A DNA stretch of 64,000 nucleotides from Bog-532 sp963742865 (lineage in GTDB: Bacteria; Actinomycetota; Actinomycetes; Streptosporangiales; Streptosporangiaceae), in the NCBI GenBank assembly GCA_963742865.1, contig CAVUNW010000088.1, forward strand, positions 198,524 to 262,523, read 5' to 3'. Positions 44,754-53,844 of the stretch are shown here, piece by piece (the stretch's first letter is position 1; each line of letters begins with the position of its first letter). Below the pieces are notes generated by a model. That model ran no database searches and had not been told where the DNA came from. It saw only the letters and a list, made by a program, of their open reading frames with translations. The translations under genes and the position numbers were made by a program.

Positions 44754-46181
44754 TTAACGGCAGCCGCAGGCGGCAAGGGCCTCGGCGGCGCTGTTGATGG
44801 TGTTCGCGGCGGTCTGGAGGGAGGCGGCGGTGGGGATATGAGCGGCGTTGAAGACGAATTCGAGCAGGCGGCCGTCGCTGTCATAGGCGAAACCGGCCAG
44901 CGCGGCCACCGTGGTGAGGTTCCCGGTCTTGGCCCGGACCACGCCGCGTGCCGGGCCGCCGATCGCGCCGAACACGCTCTGCCCGGTGGACAAGGTGCCG
45001 GAGAAACCGGCCACCGGCATGCCCGTAATCGCTGGGCGCAGCGCCGGATGCTGCGGCGATGCGGCCGTCGTGAGCAGCCGCACGAGGGTGTCGGGAGCAA
45101 TCTGATCATCGGGCGACAGGCCGCTGCCGTCGACCAGTTGCACACCGGATCCGGCGCCGAGCCGTCGCAGAGCCGCCGTCTCGGCCGTGGCCGCGCCGGC
45201 GAACGACGCGGGATCGCCCATGGCGATGGCGACATGCCGGGCGAGGTTCTCCGCGATCACGTTGTTGCTTTCCTGCATCATCCACTCGACCATGGCGGAC
45301 AGCGGCGGGGAGCTGACCGAGCCCAGAGCCGCGGCCCGGGCGGGCGCGGGCGCCGGGGACGGCGTTCCCTCGACCTGAATGCCGTCCTGGGCCAGGAAGC
45401 TCTCAAACGACGTGACCGCCATGGAGACCGGATCGGCGGATCGGGGCTGGAAGTTGACCGGGTCATCGGCGTCTTCCGGGGCACCGCCCGGCGTCAGGCG
45501 TCCCTGGTCGACCTCCAGCGCGGTGATCTGGGTGACGTCGCCGCTGGTCACATACGACTCAGGCCACCCTGGGGCCATGCCGGGCCCGGTGTAGAGCGAG
45601 ACGTCGTAGCCGAGCTGGACCTGACGGCGGTGCTGCGCCTTGAGCGAGGTGGCCGTCTGGGCGGCCAGGTCTTTCAGCGTGGCGGGCTGCGGGTAGTCCG
45701 ACGACGGCGCCGGGCCGGCCGCCAGCGTGGGATCTCCCCCGCCCACCAGGACGATGCCGTTGCCCGGCCCGCTGACGACCCGCGTGCGGAACTGGGCGCC
45801 GGGACCTAGCACGTCCAGCGCCGCGATCGCCGTGGCGAGCTTCTCGGTGGAGGCCGGCGCGGTCATCTGGCTGCCCCCGCGGGAGTACACGACGTTGCCC
45901 GCCGCGTCCGCGACGACGGCCGCCACCCCCGATCCCAGCGCGGGCGAGGACAGCAGGCCAGTCAGCGCGCCGCTCAGCCCGGAACTCGTCGGCATCGGGC
46001 CACCGGTCACGCTGCCCAGCACCGGGCTGGCCCGGACGTCGGCCCGGGCGGCCACCCGGACCGGTTTGAGCAAGGCCAGCCGGGGCGGCAGCATGCGCAC
46101 GAGCACCACGCCCGCGGCCAGCGTAAACACGTTGACCAGGGCCAGCGTGATCAACGCCACGCCCCGTGTGCTGCGCAGCAC
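44754..46181 (-). CDS. dacB: D-alanyl-D-alanine carboxypeptidase/endopeptidase (PBP4, peptidase S13)
   Basis: A 475-residue exported protein. The signal anchor is VALITLALVNVFTLAAGVVL. Penicillin-binding motifs are SxxK in PASTEKLATAIAAL, SxN in ESNNVIAENLARH and KTG in VRAKTGNLTTVAAL. A Thr/Gly/Pro-rich linker follows the anchor. GTG 46181 is preferred over an upstream in-frame start because GGTGG precedes it and the anchor follows directly. It is divergent from ppa with 113 bp between, as Rv3627c and Rv3628 are arranged. Confidence 0.92.
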   Translation of the reverse strand: MLRSTRGVALITLALVNVFTLAAGVVLVRMLPPRLALLKPVRVAARADVRASPVLGSVTGGPMPTSSGLSGALTGLLSSPALGSGVAAVVADAAGNVVYSRGGSQMTAPASTEKLATAIAALDVLGPGAQFRTRVVSGPGNGIVLVGGGDPTLAAGPAPSSDYPQPATLKDLAAQTATSLKAQHRRQVQLGYDVSLYTGPGMAPGWPESYVTSGDVTQITALEVDQGRLTPGGAPEDADDPVNFQPRSADPVSMAVTSFESFLAQDGIQVEGTPSPAPAPARAAALGSVSSPPLSAMVEWMMQESNNVIAENLARHVAIAMGDPASFAGAATAETAALRRLGAGSGVQLVDGSGLSPDDQIAPDTLVRLLTTAASPQHPALRPAITGMPVAGFSGTLSTGQSVFGAIGGPARGVVRAKTGNLTTVAALAGFAYDSDGRLLEFVFNAAHIPTAASLQTAANTINSAAEALAACGCR

Positions 46182-46294
46182 GGCGCATCCACCCTTCCGG
46201 TGCGGGATCCTGGACAAACCCGGTGTACCAGTCTGGGCCGCACCGGGGGACAATTGAGTCAACCATCTACCGCGCAAGGTGTGGGGGCAGCATC

Positions 46295-46783
46295 GTGGAG
46301 TTCGACGTCATCATCGAGATCCCGAAGGGCCAGCGGAACAAGTACGAAATGGATCACGCCACCGGGCGGATCCGGCTGGACCGGATGCTGTTCACCTCCA
46401 CCCGGTATCCCTCCGACTACGGCTTCATCGAGGGCACCCTGGGTGACGACGGTGACCCGCTCGACGCGCTGGTCATCGTGGATGAGCCAACCTTCCCCGG
46501 CTGTGTGATCCTTTGCCGGGCCATCGGGATGTTCCGGATGCGGGACGAGAAGGGCGGCGACGACAAGGTCCTCTGCGTGCCGGCGAACGATCCGCGGATG
46601 GAGCACCTGCGCGACATCCACCACGTGTCGGAGTTCGACAAGCTGGAGATCCAGCACTTCTTCGAGGTCTACAAGGAGCTGGAACCGGGAAAGTCCGTCG
46701 AGGGCGCAGCCTGGGCCGACCGGGCGGCCGCGGAGGCGGAGATCGAGGCATCGCGCAAGCGCGCGGAAGCCGCCGACTTCTAG
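46295..46783 (+). CDS. ppa: Inorganic pyrophosphatase (family I)
   Basis: A 162-residue soluble pyrophosphatase. The active-site signatures are DVIIEIPKGQRNKYEMDH, YPSDYGFIEGTLGDDGDPLD (metal-binding Asp residues) and CRAIGMFRMRDEKGGDDKVL. GTG 46295 follows a GGGGG tract. A longer in-frame start lacks family similarity. Complete. Confidence 0.95.
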   Translation: MEFDVIIEIPKGQRNKYEMDHATGRIRLDRMLFTSTRYPSDYGFIEGTLGDDGDPLDALVIVDEPTFPGCVILCRAIGMFRMRDEKGGDDKVLCVPANDPRMEHLRDIHHVSEFDKLEIQHFFEVYKELEPGKSVEGAAWADRAAAEAEIEASRKRAEAADF

Positions 46784-46827
46784 GAACCACCGCTCTATCC
46801 CAATCTGCGCATCCCTAATTTCGTGCT

Positions 46828-46855
46828 GCCCGGCATCGGCCTGGCGTGGCCGGGC
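46828..46855. terminator. Candidate bidirectional terminator between ppa and NlpC/P60
   Basis: A 7-bp stem (GCCCGGC, 46828-46834, with GCCGGGC, 46849-46855) and other GC-rich inverted sequence fill the 125-bp gap between convergent genes. The position suits termination of both. Confidence 0.4.
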
Positions 46856-46908
46856 CGCTCCCCGGACGGGCCGCCCCGGCCGGGCATTCCGCTAAATCGG
46901 TCTGCCCG

Positions 46909-48150
46909 TTACGGGCGGACCGCGCCGATCGGGGTGCCCGGCGCGTACATGCTGTCGATGCGCACGTTGACCCCGGTGTAGGGCGCGTCGACCATATTGC
47001 TGCCGCCGATGTAGATGCCGACGTGGTGAATGGTGGCCGGATTGGCATTGTTCGTCGCATAGAACAGCAGGTCACCGGGCTGCAGGGCGCTGAGCGGCAC
47101 GTGCACCCCCTCCACCCACTGATCGCCGGTGTAGTGCAGCAGCGCGACGCCGGCGTGCGACCAGGCGACCATCGTGAGCCCCGAGCAGTCATAGGTGTAC
47201 GGCCCGGCTCCGCCCCACTGGTACGGCCGCCCGATCTGGCTGAGTGCCCAGTCCGCGGCGATGTTGCCCTGCTGGGAGCTGGCCGCGGAATCGGGGTACG
47301 GGACGGCCTGGCTCGAGGACGCGCTCCCGGCCGCGATGGCCCGTTGCCGGGCGGCCGCGGCGGCCGCGGCTGCGGCTTGCGCGGCGAGCGCGGCCTGGCG
47401 TTTCGACGCGAGCGACTGCCCGGTGGCCTTCGCGCTCTGCAGCAGTCCGGACAGCTGGTTCGTTACCGATTTGGTGGTCTTGACCGCCGCGAGCTGGCGG
47501 GCCACGGCCGCCTGGATAGCCGCCTTGAGCGCCGCCGCCTGGCGGAGGGCGGCTTGCTTCTGCCTGAAGGCCGTCCTGGCCTCGGAGCGGAACACGCCGG
47601 CGACCACGCTGTCCGCGCTGTTCCTGGCGAGGATGTCGGTCCCGCGGTTGGCGAACAGCTGCCCCAGGCCGACCTGGTGCAGGTAGGCCTGCACGCCGTG
47701 GGCGTCGCCCAGCATCGCGGCCATGGTGTCGAAGCCGCCCTGGGTCTCGAATTCCGTGGCGGCCAGGCTGGCCACCTGGCGCTGACTGTTCCGCTGCGCG
47801 CTTTCGGCTTCCGCGAGCTTCGTCACCGCGGTCGTATAGGCGTTAGCCGCCTGCTGTTCCGTGACGACCGTCTTGTCGTACTTCTCGGTCAGGATCTCGG
47901 CCTGGGTCTCCAGGTCGGTCAGCCGGGCGTTGGCCGCGGCGAGCCGTTCCTCCTGCTTGCCCAGCTCGGCAGCGCGCTGACTAACCTCGTTCTGCGCGGC
48001 CTGGACCTGGCCCGCGCTCGGCACGGGATTGCCGTCAAGTTCCACGCGCGGCGGCACGGACGTCAGCCCGGCCGCCGTCAGCAGACCGCACCCCGCCACT
48101 GCCCATGCGGTCCTGCGCATGCTGTAGTAACCCCCCGGCCGATCGGCCAT
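46909..48150 (-). CDS. Secreted NlpC/P60 peptidoglycan endopeptidase (RipA-like) with coiled coil
   Basis: A 413-residue precursor. The N-terminal signal (RRTAWAVAGCGLLTAAGL) leads to a long Ala/Gln-rich coiled coil (residues 45-265) and a C-terminal NlpC/P60 domain. The catalytic Cys is in PYTYDCSGLTMVAWSHAG and the His in IHHVGIYIGGSNMVDAP. It resembles the protein at 28.3 kb in architecture. ATG 48150 follows GGGGGA; ATG 48120 with GGGGGG upstream is equally possible. An AT-rich 200-bp divergent promoter region separates it from crp. Confidence 0.9.
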   Translation of the reverse strand: MADRPGGYYSMRRTAWAVAGCGLLTAAGLTSVPPRVELDGNPVPSAGQVQAAQNEVSQRAAELGKQEERLAAANARLTDLETQAEILTEKYDKTVVTEQQAANAYTTAVTKLAEAESAQRNSQRQVASLAATEFETQGGFDTMAAMLGDAHGVQAYLHQVGLGQLFANRGTDILARNSADSVVAGVFRSEARTAFRQKQAALRQAAALKAAIQAAVARQLAAVKTTKSVTNQLSGLLQSAKATGQSLASKRQAALAAQAAAAAAAAARQRAIAAGSASSSQAVPYPDSAASSQQGNIAADWALSQIGRPYQWGGAGPYTYDCSGLTMVAWSHAGVALLHYTGDQWVEGVHVPLSALQPGDLLFYATNNANPATIHHVGIYIGGSNMVDAPYTGVNVRIDSMYAPGTPIGAVRP

Positions 48151-48350
48151 CGCGTCCCCCGGAAATGAACACGAGTCCCCGATATTCGCTTGTGAGAGAC
48201 TTAATGTAATCGTTCAACAGCAGAAAATAGCGAAATTAGTGCCCTGGCGCGCCGTGGCGTCGCCACAGCCAGATGACAGTGCTGGCGCACACACATTCGG
48301 TCTGCGGATGGTCCACACTTAGAGGGCACAAGGTAAGCGAGGAGGGACCG

Positions 48351-49034
48351 GTGGAAAACGCCGGAGAGGTGCTCAGGCGGGCGCCGCTGTTCGAGGCGCT
48401 GGACGAAGACGGCGCGCGCGAGCTTCGGCAGACCATGAGCCAGCTCAAGCTGCACCGCGGCGAACGGCTTTTCGACGAGGGCGACGGCGGCGACAGCCTC
48501 TACGTCGTGCTCGACGGCAAGATGAAGCTGACGCGCGCGGCCGGTGACGGCCGGGAGAACCTGCTGAGCGTGATCGGCCCGGGCGAGATGTTCGGCGAGC
48601 TTTCGCTGTTCGATCCCCGGCCCAGGACATCGAGCGCCAGCGCGGTGACCGACGCGACGCTCGCGGTGCTGCCGCACGATTCGCTGCTGCCCCTGCTACG
48701 CAAGCGGCCGGAGATCTCGCTGCACATGCTGCGGGCACTGGTCCAGCGGCTGCGCCGCGCCAACGACGTGACCGCCGACCTCGTTTTCACCGACGTTCCC
48801 GGGCGGGTCGCCAAGGCGCTGCTGGACCTCGCGGAACGGTTCGGCCAGCAGACGGATGACGGCCTCCAGGTGCACCACGACCTGACCCAGGAGGAGCTCG
48901 CACAGCTGGTCGGGGCGTCCCGGGAGACGGTCAACAAGGCGCTCGCGGACTTTGCCGCCCGTGGCTGGCTGCACATCTCGGCCCGGTCGGTACTGATCGT
49001 CGACACCGAGCGCCTGCGCAAACGCGCCCGGTAA
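48351..49034 (+). CDS. crp: Crp/Fnr-family transcription regulator (cAMP receptor type)
   Basis: A 227-residue regulator with a cyclic-nucleotide-binding beta barrel (LFEALDEDGARELR, GDSLYVVLDGKMKLTR, IGPGEMFGELSLFDPRPRTS) and a helix-turn-helix (LTQEELAQLVGASRETVNKAL). It corresponds to M. tuberculosis Rv3676 and Streptomyces Crp. GTG 48351 follows GAGGAGGG at about six bases. The opposite-strand MBL frame overlaps its last 339 bases. Confidence 0.94.
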   Translation: MENAGEVLRRAPLFEALDEDGARELRQTMSQLKLHRGERLFDEGDGGDSLYVVLDGKMKLTRAAGDGRENLLSVIGPGEMFGELSLFDPRPRTSSASAVTDATLAVLPHDSLLPLLRKRPEISLHMLRALVQRLRRANDVTADLVFTDVPGRVAKALLDLAERFGQQTDDGLQVHHDLTQEELAQLVGASRETVNKALADFAARGWLHISARSVLIVDTERLRKRAR

Positions 49035-49874
49035 TCCGCGCACGAGCCGGTAGTCGGCCCGCGCGGGCGGCCCCGGTAAGCGGGGCTCCCGCTCACCGCT
49101 GGCGGCCAGGTACTCCAGCTGCGCCCGGACGGACAGCTCGGCGAACTGCCGCACGCCCGGGTCCACGTCGTGATAGACCCGGGCCACGATCTCCTGCGCC
49201 GTCGTGTCACCCGCCGCGAGCGCGGCGCGCACCTCCGTTAGCCGCTCAGCCCGGTGCTTGATGTAGTAGGCGAGCGTCGACGACGGGTCGGACAGCAGCG
49301 GCCCGTGGCCGGGCAGCAGGATCCGCACCGACGCATCGTCGGCCAGCGCCTTCATGGCATCCAGCGATCGCAGGTAATCGGCGAGAGACCCGTCGCCGCC
49401 GATGACGGTCGTGCCCCGGCCGAGCACCGTGTCGCCCGTGAGCAGGGCGCCATCCTCCGGCAGCAGCAGGCTGAGGGAATCCGGGGAATGGCCCGGCGTA
49501 CTGATGACCCGCAGCTCGCAGCCGGCCACGGTCACCACATCGCCGCCGGTCAGGCCCTCGCCGCCGAGCCGGTGCGCCGGATCGGCGGCGCGCACCGGTG
49601 CCCCGGTGAGGGCGGCGAGCCGCCGCGCCCCCGCCGAATGATCGGTGTGCCCGTGCGTCAGCAGGACCTGCGCCACCCGGCGCCCGGTCCCCGCGGCCTG
49701 GTCGACCACCCGCCGCAGATGACCTTCGTCCTCGGGCCCGGGATCGACGACGAGCGCGGATGTGGAGCCGGGGGCGGCGATCACCCAGGTGTTCGTGCCC
49801 TCCAGGGTCATGGGCGACGGATTGGGCGCCAGCACACAAGTCGCTAGCGCGGTACCGGAACCGTCAATCGTCAT
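48696..49874 (-). CDS. MBL-fold metallohydrolase (Rv3677c-like), extended C-terminus
   Basis: The metallo-beta-lactamase core is clear: VLLTHGHTDHSAGARRL (HxHxDH), STPGHSPDSLSLLL, LLTGDTVLGRGTT and LLPGHGPLLSDP, then the helical tail TLAYYIKHRAERL. It is related to LACTB2-like hydrolases. Homologues are about 265-270 residues and should end near 49060. Here no stop is met and the frame continues for about 120 low-similarity residues antisense to crp, to 48696. ATG 49874 overlaps the NUDIX stop by 11 bases. Confidence 0.85.
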   Translation of the reverse strand: MTIDGSGTALATCVLAPNPSPMTLEGTNTWVIAAPGSTSALVVDPGPEDEGHLRRVVDQAAGTGRRVAQVLLTHGHTDHSAGARRLAALTGAPVRAADPAHRLGGEGLTGGDVVTVAGCELRVISTPGHSPDSLSLLLPEDGALLTGDTVLGRGTTVIGGDGSLADYLRSLDAMKALADDASVRILLPGHGPLLSDPSSTLAYYIKHRAERLTEVRAALAAGDTTAQEIVARVYHDVDPGVRQFAELSVRAQLEYLAASGEREPRLPGPPARADYRLVRGLPGAFAQALGVDDQYRPGRDVQPATGGKVRERLVDRLPGRPDQLCELLLGQVVVHLEAVIRLLAEPFREVQQRLGDPPGNVGENEVGGHVVGAAQPLDQCPQHVQRDLRPLA

Positions 49875-50627
49875 CGCTCGCGCCTTCATCGTCTGGGATG
49901 GTCAGCCAGGCCCGCCCGTCGGTGAACGTGACGACGGGCCGCCGCGGGACGATCCGCCGCCGGGCGGCGAGCAGCGCGGCCACGTCGGGCTCGGCCGCGA
50001 GTTCTTCCAGCGTGATCGCAGTCGGCGGAAGCAGCGTCAGGTCGCCGGCGTCCGCCGCGGCCAGGGCGGCTGACGGGCGCAGCCACGCCGCCTCGTCCGA
50101 CTCGCCGGTCCCGCCCGCGGCCCGCTGGCCCTCCGGCATCCGCGCTACGAAGAACCGGGCGTCGTAGCGCCGTGACTCCGCTTCCGGCGTGATCCACCGC
50201 GACCACGGGGACAGCAGATCGCTGCGCAGCATCAGGTCACGGCGGACGAGGAGGTCAGCGAGGGAGAGCGACCGGTCCGCCAGTGCCTGCCGGTCCGCTT
50301 CCCAATCGGCGCCCGACGTGCCGCCCAGCGCCACGTCGGCCGATGGGCCGGCCAGCAGCACCCCGCACTCTTCGAACGTCTCCCGGACCGCCGCGCGGAT
50401 CAGCGCCCCGGCGGCGGCGGGGGACACTCCGAGGGCCGGGCGAACTGGTCCGGGAGCGGGCCGGCCCAGCCATGGCCGCCTTCGGCGTCGCTGTCGTCGA
50501 CGCTGCCGCCGGGGAAGACGTACGCGCCGGGCGCGAAGGCCATCGATCGCTGGCGGCGCAGCATATATACCTCGGCGCCGGGTCCCGCCGGGCGGACCAG
50601 CATGACGGTCGCGGCGTCGCGGGGCAC
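49864..50627 (-). CDS. NUDIX hydrolase (Rv3672c/NUDT19-like), frameshifted
   Basis: N-terminal part: AATVMLVRPAGPGAEVYMLR, FAPGAYVFPGGSVDDSDAE. Second part, in another frame: ALIRAAVRETFEECGVLLAG, which completes the NUDIX box (G-x5-E-x7-REUxEE). It ends EGASDDD. The frames join near 50434-50440, where one G appears to be missing from a GGG run (RALGVSPAAAGAL restored); the total length is 3n+2. GTG 50627 is the nearest start; the frame is open back to the ridA stop. The substrate is probably a CoA or nucleotide derivative. Confidence 0.85.
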
Positions 50628-50699
50628 CGCCGGGGTCAGCTGCCCGTCGAGGATGTCCCGGGCCCGGGCGGCGAGCTTAGCGGGAACGCTGAAACCGGC

Positions 50700-51191
50700 T
50701 CAGGCCGTATTCCCCCCGCCTGTCCCGGTGCCGCCCACCTCGGCGATCAGCTCCACCTCGACCGGGGCGTCCATCGGCAGCACCGCGACGCCAACGGCAC
50801 TTCGCGCGTGCTTGCCCGCGTCCCCGAATACCTCGGTGAGCAGATCACTGGCCCCGTTCACCACCTGAGGCTGGCCGGTGAAGCCCGGGGCGCTGGCGAC
50901 GAATCCGGTGACCTTGATGATCCGCGTGATCGCGGACAGGCCGCCCGCCGCCGACGCGGCCGCGGCCAGCGCGTTCAGCGCGCAGGTGCGGGCGAGCGCA
51001 ACCGCTTCCTCCGCGGTCACGGCTTCGCCGACCTTTCCGGTGGCCAGCAGCTTCCCGTCGGCCAGCGGCAACTGGCCGGCGGTGTAGACCTGCGTGCCGG
51101 CGCGCAGCGCGGGGACATACGAGCCCGCCGGGGTGGCGACCGCCGGCAGGGTCAGCCCCAGCTGGGCGAGCCGTTCCTCGGGCGTGCTCAC
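50700..51191 (-). CDS. ridA: RidA-family (YjgF/UK114) protein
   Basis: A 163-residue protein with YVPALRAGTQVYTAGQLPL, ARTCALNALAAAASAAG, IIKVTGFVASAPGFTGQPQV and RSAVGVAVLPMDAPVEVELI. RidA proteins hydrolyse reactive enamine/imine intermediates. This longer actinobacterial form corresponds to Rv3678c. It ends with a short Gly/Thr run. It lies in the minus-strand run DUF4177-ridA-NUDIX-MBL. Confidence 0.9.
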   Translation of the reverse strand: MSTPEERLAQLGLTLPAVATPAGSYVPALRAGTQVYTAGQLPLADGKLLATGKVGEAVTAEEAVALARTCALNALAAAASAAGGLSAITRIIKVTGFVASAPGFTGQPQVVNGASDLLTEVFGDAGKHARSAVGVAVLPMDAPVEVELIAEVGGTGTGGGNTA

Positions 51192-51213
51192 TTGGCCGTC
51201 CCGTTGCTGGTGG

Positions 51214-51369
51214 TCATCCCTTGGGCCGCTTCATGTAGGCGACCAGCTGCTCGGGATTCGGGCCCGGGACGAGGGCCACGAGCTCCCATCCGTCGTCGCC
51301 CCAGTTGTCCAGGATCTGCTTGGTCGCGTGCACGAGCAGTGGCACGGTCGCGTACTCCCACTTCTGCAT
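51214..51369 (-). CDS. DUF4177 small protein
   Basis: A 51-residue protein: MQKWEYATVPLLVHATKQIL, then DNWGDDGWELVALVPGP and a basic end (KRPKG). This matches the small protein annotated next to RidA in mycobacteria (Rv3678A-like). AAGGT lies seven bases before the ATG. The function is unknown. It lies 22 bp from ridA and is probably co-transcribed. Confidence 0.85.
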   Translation of the reverse strand: MQKWEYATVPLLVHATKQILDNWGDDGWELVALVPGPNPEQLVAYMKRPKG

Positions 51370-51397
51370 GGGGATGACCTTAGCGGCTGGGCAGACG

Positions 51398-52696
51398 CTA
51401 CGGCGTGGGCTCTCCGTTGGCCTGCGCGCCACCGGTCGCCCTCGGCTTCCGTGTGGCCGGGGTGCGCGCCTTGCGCTCCCCCGTGGACCGCGGCCGCCGG
51501 GGCCCGCCCGCGCCGGTCGCCGCGCCGTTCCGGCCACTCGGGAGATCGGCCGCCGCGAAGTCGGTCGCGGCGGGCAGTTCCTGGGTCGTCTCGGCCGGTG
51601 ACGGCATCCGCGGGGCGGGCGGCGTGTCCGCGGCCGGGGTCTCCGCGGCCAACGGTGCGGCCTCCGGGACCGCTCCCGTGCCGGCCGCTGGCCCGGCCTC
51701 CGGGACCACTCCCGTGCCGGCCGCTGGCCCGGCCTCCGGGACCGCCCCGACGCTGGGGGCGGGCTCGACTTCCGGGACCGGCGGGATGGCGGCCTCGTCG
51801 AGCTGCGGCACCGGGGCAGAGTCAAGCTCCGGCACGTTGGCCATGGCGATCTCCGCCTCGGCCTCGGCTACCTCGGCGTCACCGACGTCGTCGGGCTCAT
51901 CGGGCCGCGCGACGGGCTGCGGCGGCCCGGGCGCCATCTTCTCGAAGAACCGCAGCAGCTCCACCGGAACCGGCATGATCAGAGTGCTGTTGCGCTCTCC
52001 CGCGACCTCGACCATCGTCTGCAGCAGGCGCAGCTGGAGCGCCGCTGGGTCCCGGGCCATCACGTTGGCCGCGGCGGCGAGACGCTTGGACGCCTGGTAC
52101 TCACCGTCGGCCGTGATAATCCGCGCGCGCCGTTCCCGTTCGGCCTCGGCCTGCCGGGACATCGACCGCTTCATCCCCTCGGGCAGCGAAACGTCCTTCA
52201 CCTCGACGCGCTCGACCCGGATTCCCCAGGGTCCCTCGGTCGGCTCGTCGATGATGCGGCGGAGCTCCCGGTTGACCGATTCGCGCTCGGCCAGCAGCTG
52301 GTCCATCTCGGACTGGCCGATGATGGACCGCAGCGACGTCTGCGCCTGCTGGGCGATCGCGAACATGTAGTCCTGCACGTTCACCGTGGCCTTGATGGGG
52401 TCCACGACCCGGAAGTAGACCACCGCGTCCACCCTGACGCTGACGTTGTCCCGGGTAATGCCTTCCTGCGCGGGCACGGCCATGGCCACGATCTGCATGT
52501 TGACCTTCTGCATGCGATCGCCGATGGGACGCAGGTATGTCAGCCCTGGACCGCGTACCTCGGGCAGGACGCGCCCGAACCGGTACACGATGCCCTTCTC
52601 ATACTGCTGGACCACTCGGAAGGTGCGGCAGGCCGCGATCAGGCCGGCGATCACGAGTATGACGATGATGACAACGAGTGCGGCCACCGGGATCAC
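51398..52696 (-). CDS. SPFH/stomatin-like (slipin) membrane protein with long repeat-bearing tail
   Basis: The 432-residue protein has an N-terminal membrane helix (VALVVIIVILVIAGLIAAC) and an SPFH domain (VVQQYEKGIVYRFGRVLP, VSVRVDAVVYFRVVDPIKA, LRSIIGQSEMDQLLAERES). A coiled-coil part (EAERERRARIITADGEYQA) follows. The last 170 residues are acidic, then Pro/Ala/Gly-rich with a 12-residue repeat (VPEAGPAAGTGA), ending in a basic patch. Such proteins scaffold membrane microdomains. Confidence 0.88.
   Translation of the reverse strand: MIPVAALVVIIVILVIAGLIAACRTFRVVQQYEKGIVYRFGRVLPEVRGPGLTYLRPIGDRMQKVNMQIVAMAVPAQEGITRDNVSVRVDAVVYFRVVDPIKATVNVQDYMFAIAQQAQTSLRSIIGQSEMDQLLAERESVNRELRRIIDEPTEGPWGIRVERVEVKDVSLPEGMKRSMSRQAEAERERRARIITADGEYQASKRLAAAANVMARDPAALQLRLLQTMVEVAGERNSTLIMPVPVELLRFFEKMAPGPPQPVARPDEPDDVGDAEVAEAEAEIAMANVPELDSAPVPQLDEAAIPPVPEVEPAPSVGAVPEAGPAAGTGVVPEAGPAAGTGAVPEAAPLAAETPAADTPPAPRMPSPAETTQELPAATDFAAADLPSGRNGAATGAGGPRRPRSTGERKARTPATRKPRATGGAQANGEPTP
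51661..51738. repeat. 36-bp tandem repeat inside the SPFH gene
   Basis: Two 36-bp units (51661-51696 and 51697-51732) differ at one base, and a partial third unit follows. They encode a repeated 12-residue Pro/Ala/Gly segment, in frame. Confidence 0.85.
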
Positions 52697-52790
52697 CTCT
52701 CTCCTTCCCCCAGCCTAATAACGAGAGATACCTCACGCGCCAGGGGAGGCTCGCCGTAAGAAGTACCACGGCGGAGATAGCCTCGCATTG

Positions 52791-53795
52791 ATGAGAGCAA
52801 GGGACACCGACTGGGAGGGCGTGCGGCTGCACGTCGTCACTGGTAAGGGAGGCACGGGTAAGACAACCGTCGCTGCCGCCCTGGCTCTGGCGCTGTCTTA
52901 TGACGGCCGTAAGGTGCTCCTGATCGAGGTCGAAGGCCGGCAGGGAATCGCGCGGCTCTTCGACTGCTCCCCGCTGCCCTACGCCGAGCGCAAGGTCGGG
53001 ATCGGGCTCGGCAAGGACGGCCGGGCCGGCGGTGACCTGTACGCGCTGGCCCTCGACCCCGAAGGCGCGCTGCTGGACTACCTGGAGATGTTCTACGGTC
53101 TCCGGCACACCGGCCAGGCGCTGACCCGGCTGGGGCTGGTCGATTTCGCCACCACGATCGCGCCCGGCCTGTCGGACGTGCTCCGGACCGGCAAGGCCAC
53201 GGAGGCGGCCCGGCGCAAGGCCGGCGGCCGGGAGGTCTACGACGCGGTGGTGATGGACGCGCCGCCGACCGGCCGCATCGGCCGCTTCCTCAACGTCAGC
53301 GTCGAGGTTTCCGGGCTGGCCAAGGTTGGCCCGGTGCGCACGCACGCCGACACCGTGGCCCGGGTGATCCGGTCCCCGCAGACCGCCGTTCATTTCGTCA
53401 CCACGCTGGAGGAAATGCCGATCCAGGAGACTCTGGACGGCATCGAGGAGCTGCGCAGCCTCGGCATCCAGCTGGGCGGCATCTTCATCAACAAGGTGCA
53501 CCCCGATGGCCTGGCGGAATCGGATCTGAAGGCAGCCGCCGAGGGGCACATAGACGAGGCCGAGATCGCCCTGGGGCTGAAGGCGGCCGGGCTGGCCAAC
53601 GCCCAGGCGCTGGCGTCCGGGCTGGCCATCGAGCTGGCCGAGCACGCCCGCAACGTCGCGCTGCAGGAACGTGAACGGCGTGAGCTGGCCGCGGCGGGGC
53701 AGCCGCGCTACGAGCTTCCGGCCATTACGGACGGGATCGATCTGGGCGGCCTGTACCGGCTGGCCGAGGTGCTCCGGGATCAGGGGGCGGCCTGA
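52791..53795 (+). CDS. ArsA/GET3-like anion-transporting ATPase (first of a pair, Rv3679-like)
   Basis: A 334-residue P-loop ATPase. The deviant Walker A is VTGKGGTGKTTVAAALALAL. Switch-type motifs are VLLIEVEGRQGIARLF and VVMDAPPTGRIGRFL. Despite the ArsA name there is no metal-binding Cys triplet and no arsenic gene nearby. A heteromeric partner is encoded 49 bp downstream. In mycobacteria and Streptomyces the same pair lies beside whiB4/wblA. ATG 52791 is used; a TTG precedes it. Confidence 0.9.
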   Translation: MRARDTDWEGVRLHVVTGKGGTGKTTVAAALALALSYDGRKVLLIEVEGRQGIARLFDCSPLPYAERKVGIGLGKDGRAGGDLYALALDPEGALLDYLEMFYGLRHTGQALTRLGLVDFATTIAPGLSDVLRTGKATEAARRKAGGREVYDAVVMDAPPTGRIGRFLNVSVEVSGLAKVGPVRTHADTVARVIRSPQTAVHFVTTLEEMPIQETLDGIEELRSLGIQLGGIFINKVHPDGLAESDLKAAAEGHIDEAEIALGLKAAGLANAQALASGLAIELAEHARNVALQERERRELAAAGQPRYELPAITDGIDLGGLYRLAEVLRDQGAA

Positions 53796-53844
53796 TGGAT
53801 GACCGCGTAGCTGACTTCCCGCGACCGTGGCCCCGGGCCGCACG

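Noticed and set aside
48151..48350. Crp autoregulatory site in the NlpC/P60-crp promoter region
   Set aside because: A TTGTGA half-site is visible, but no symmetric TCACA partner lies at the right spacing.
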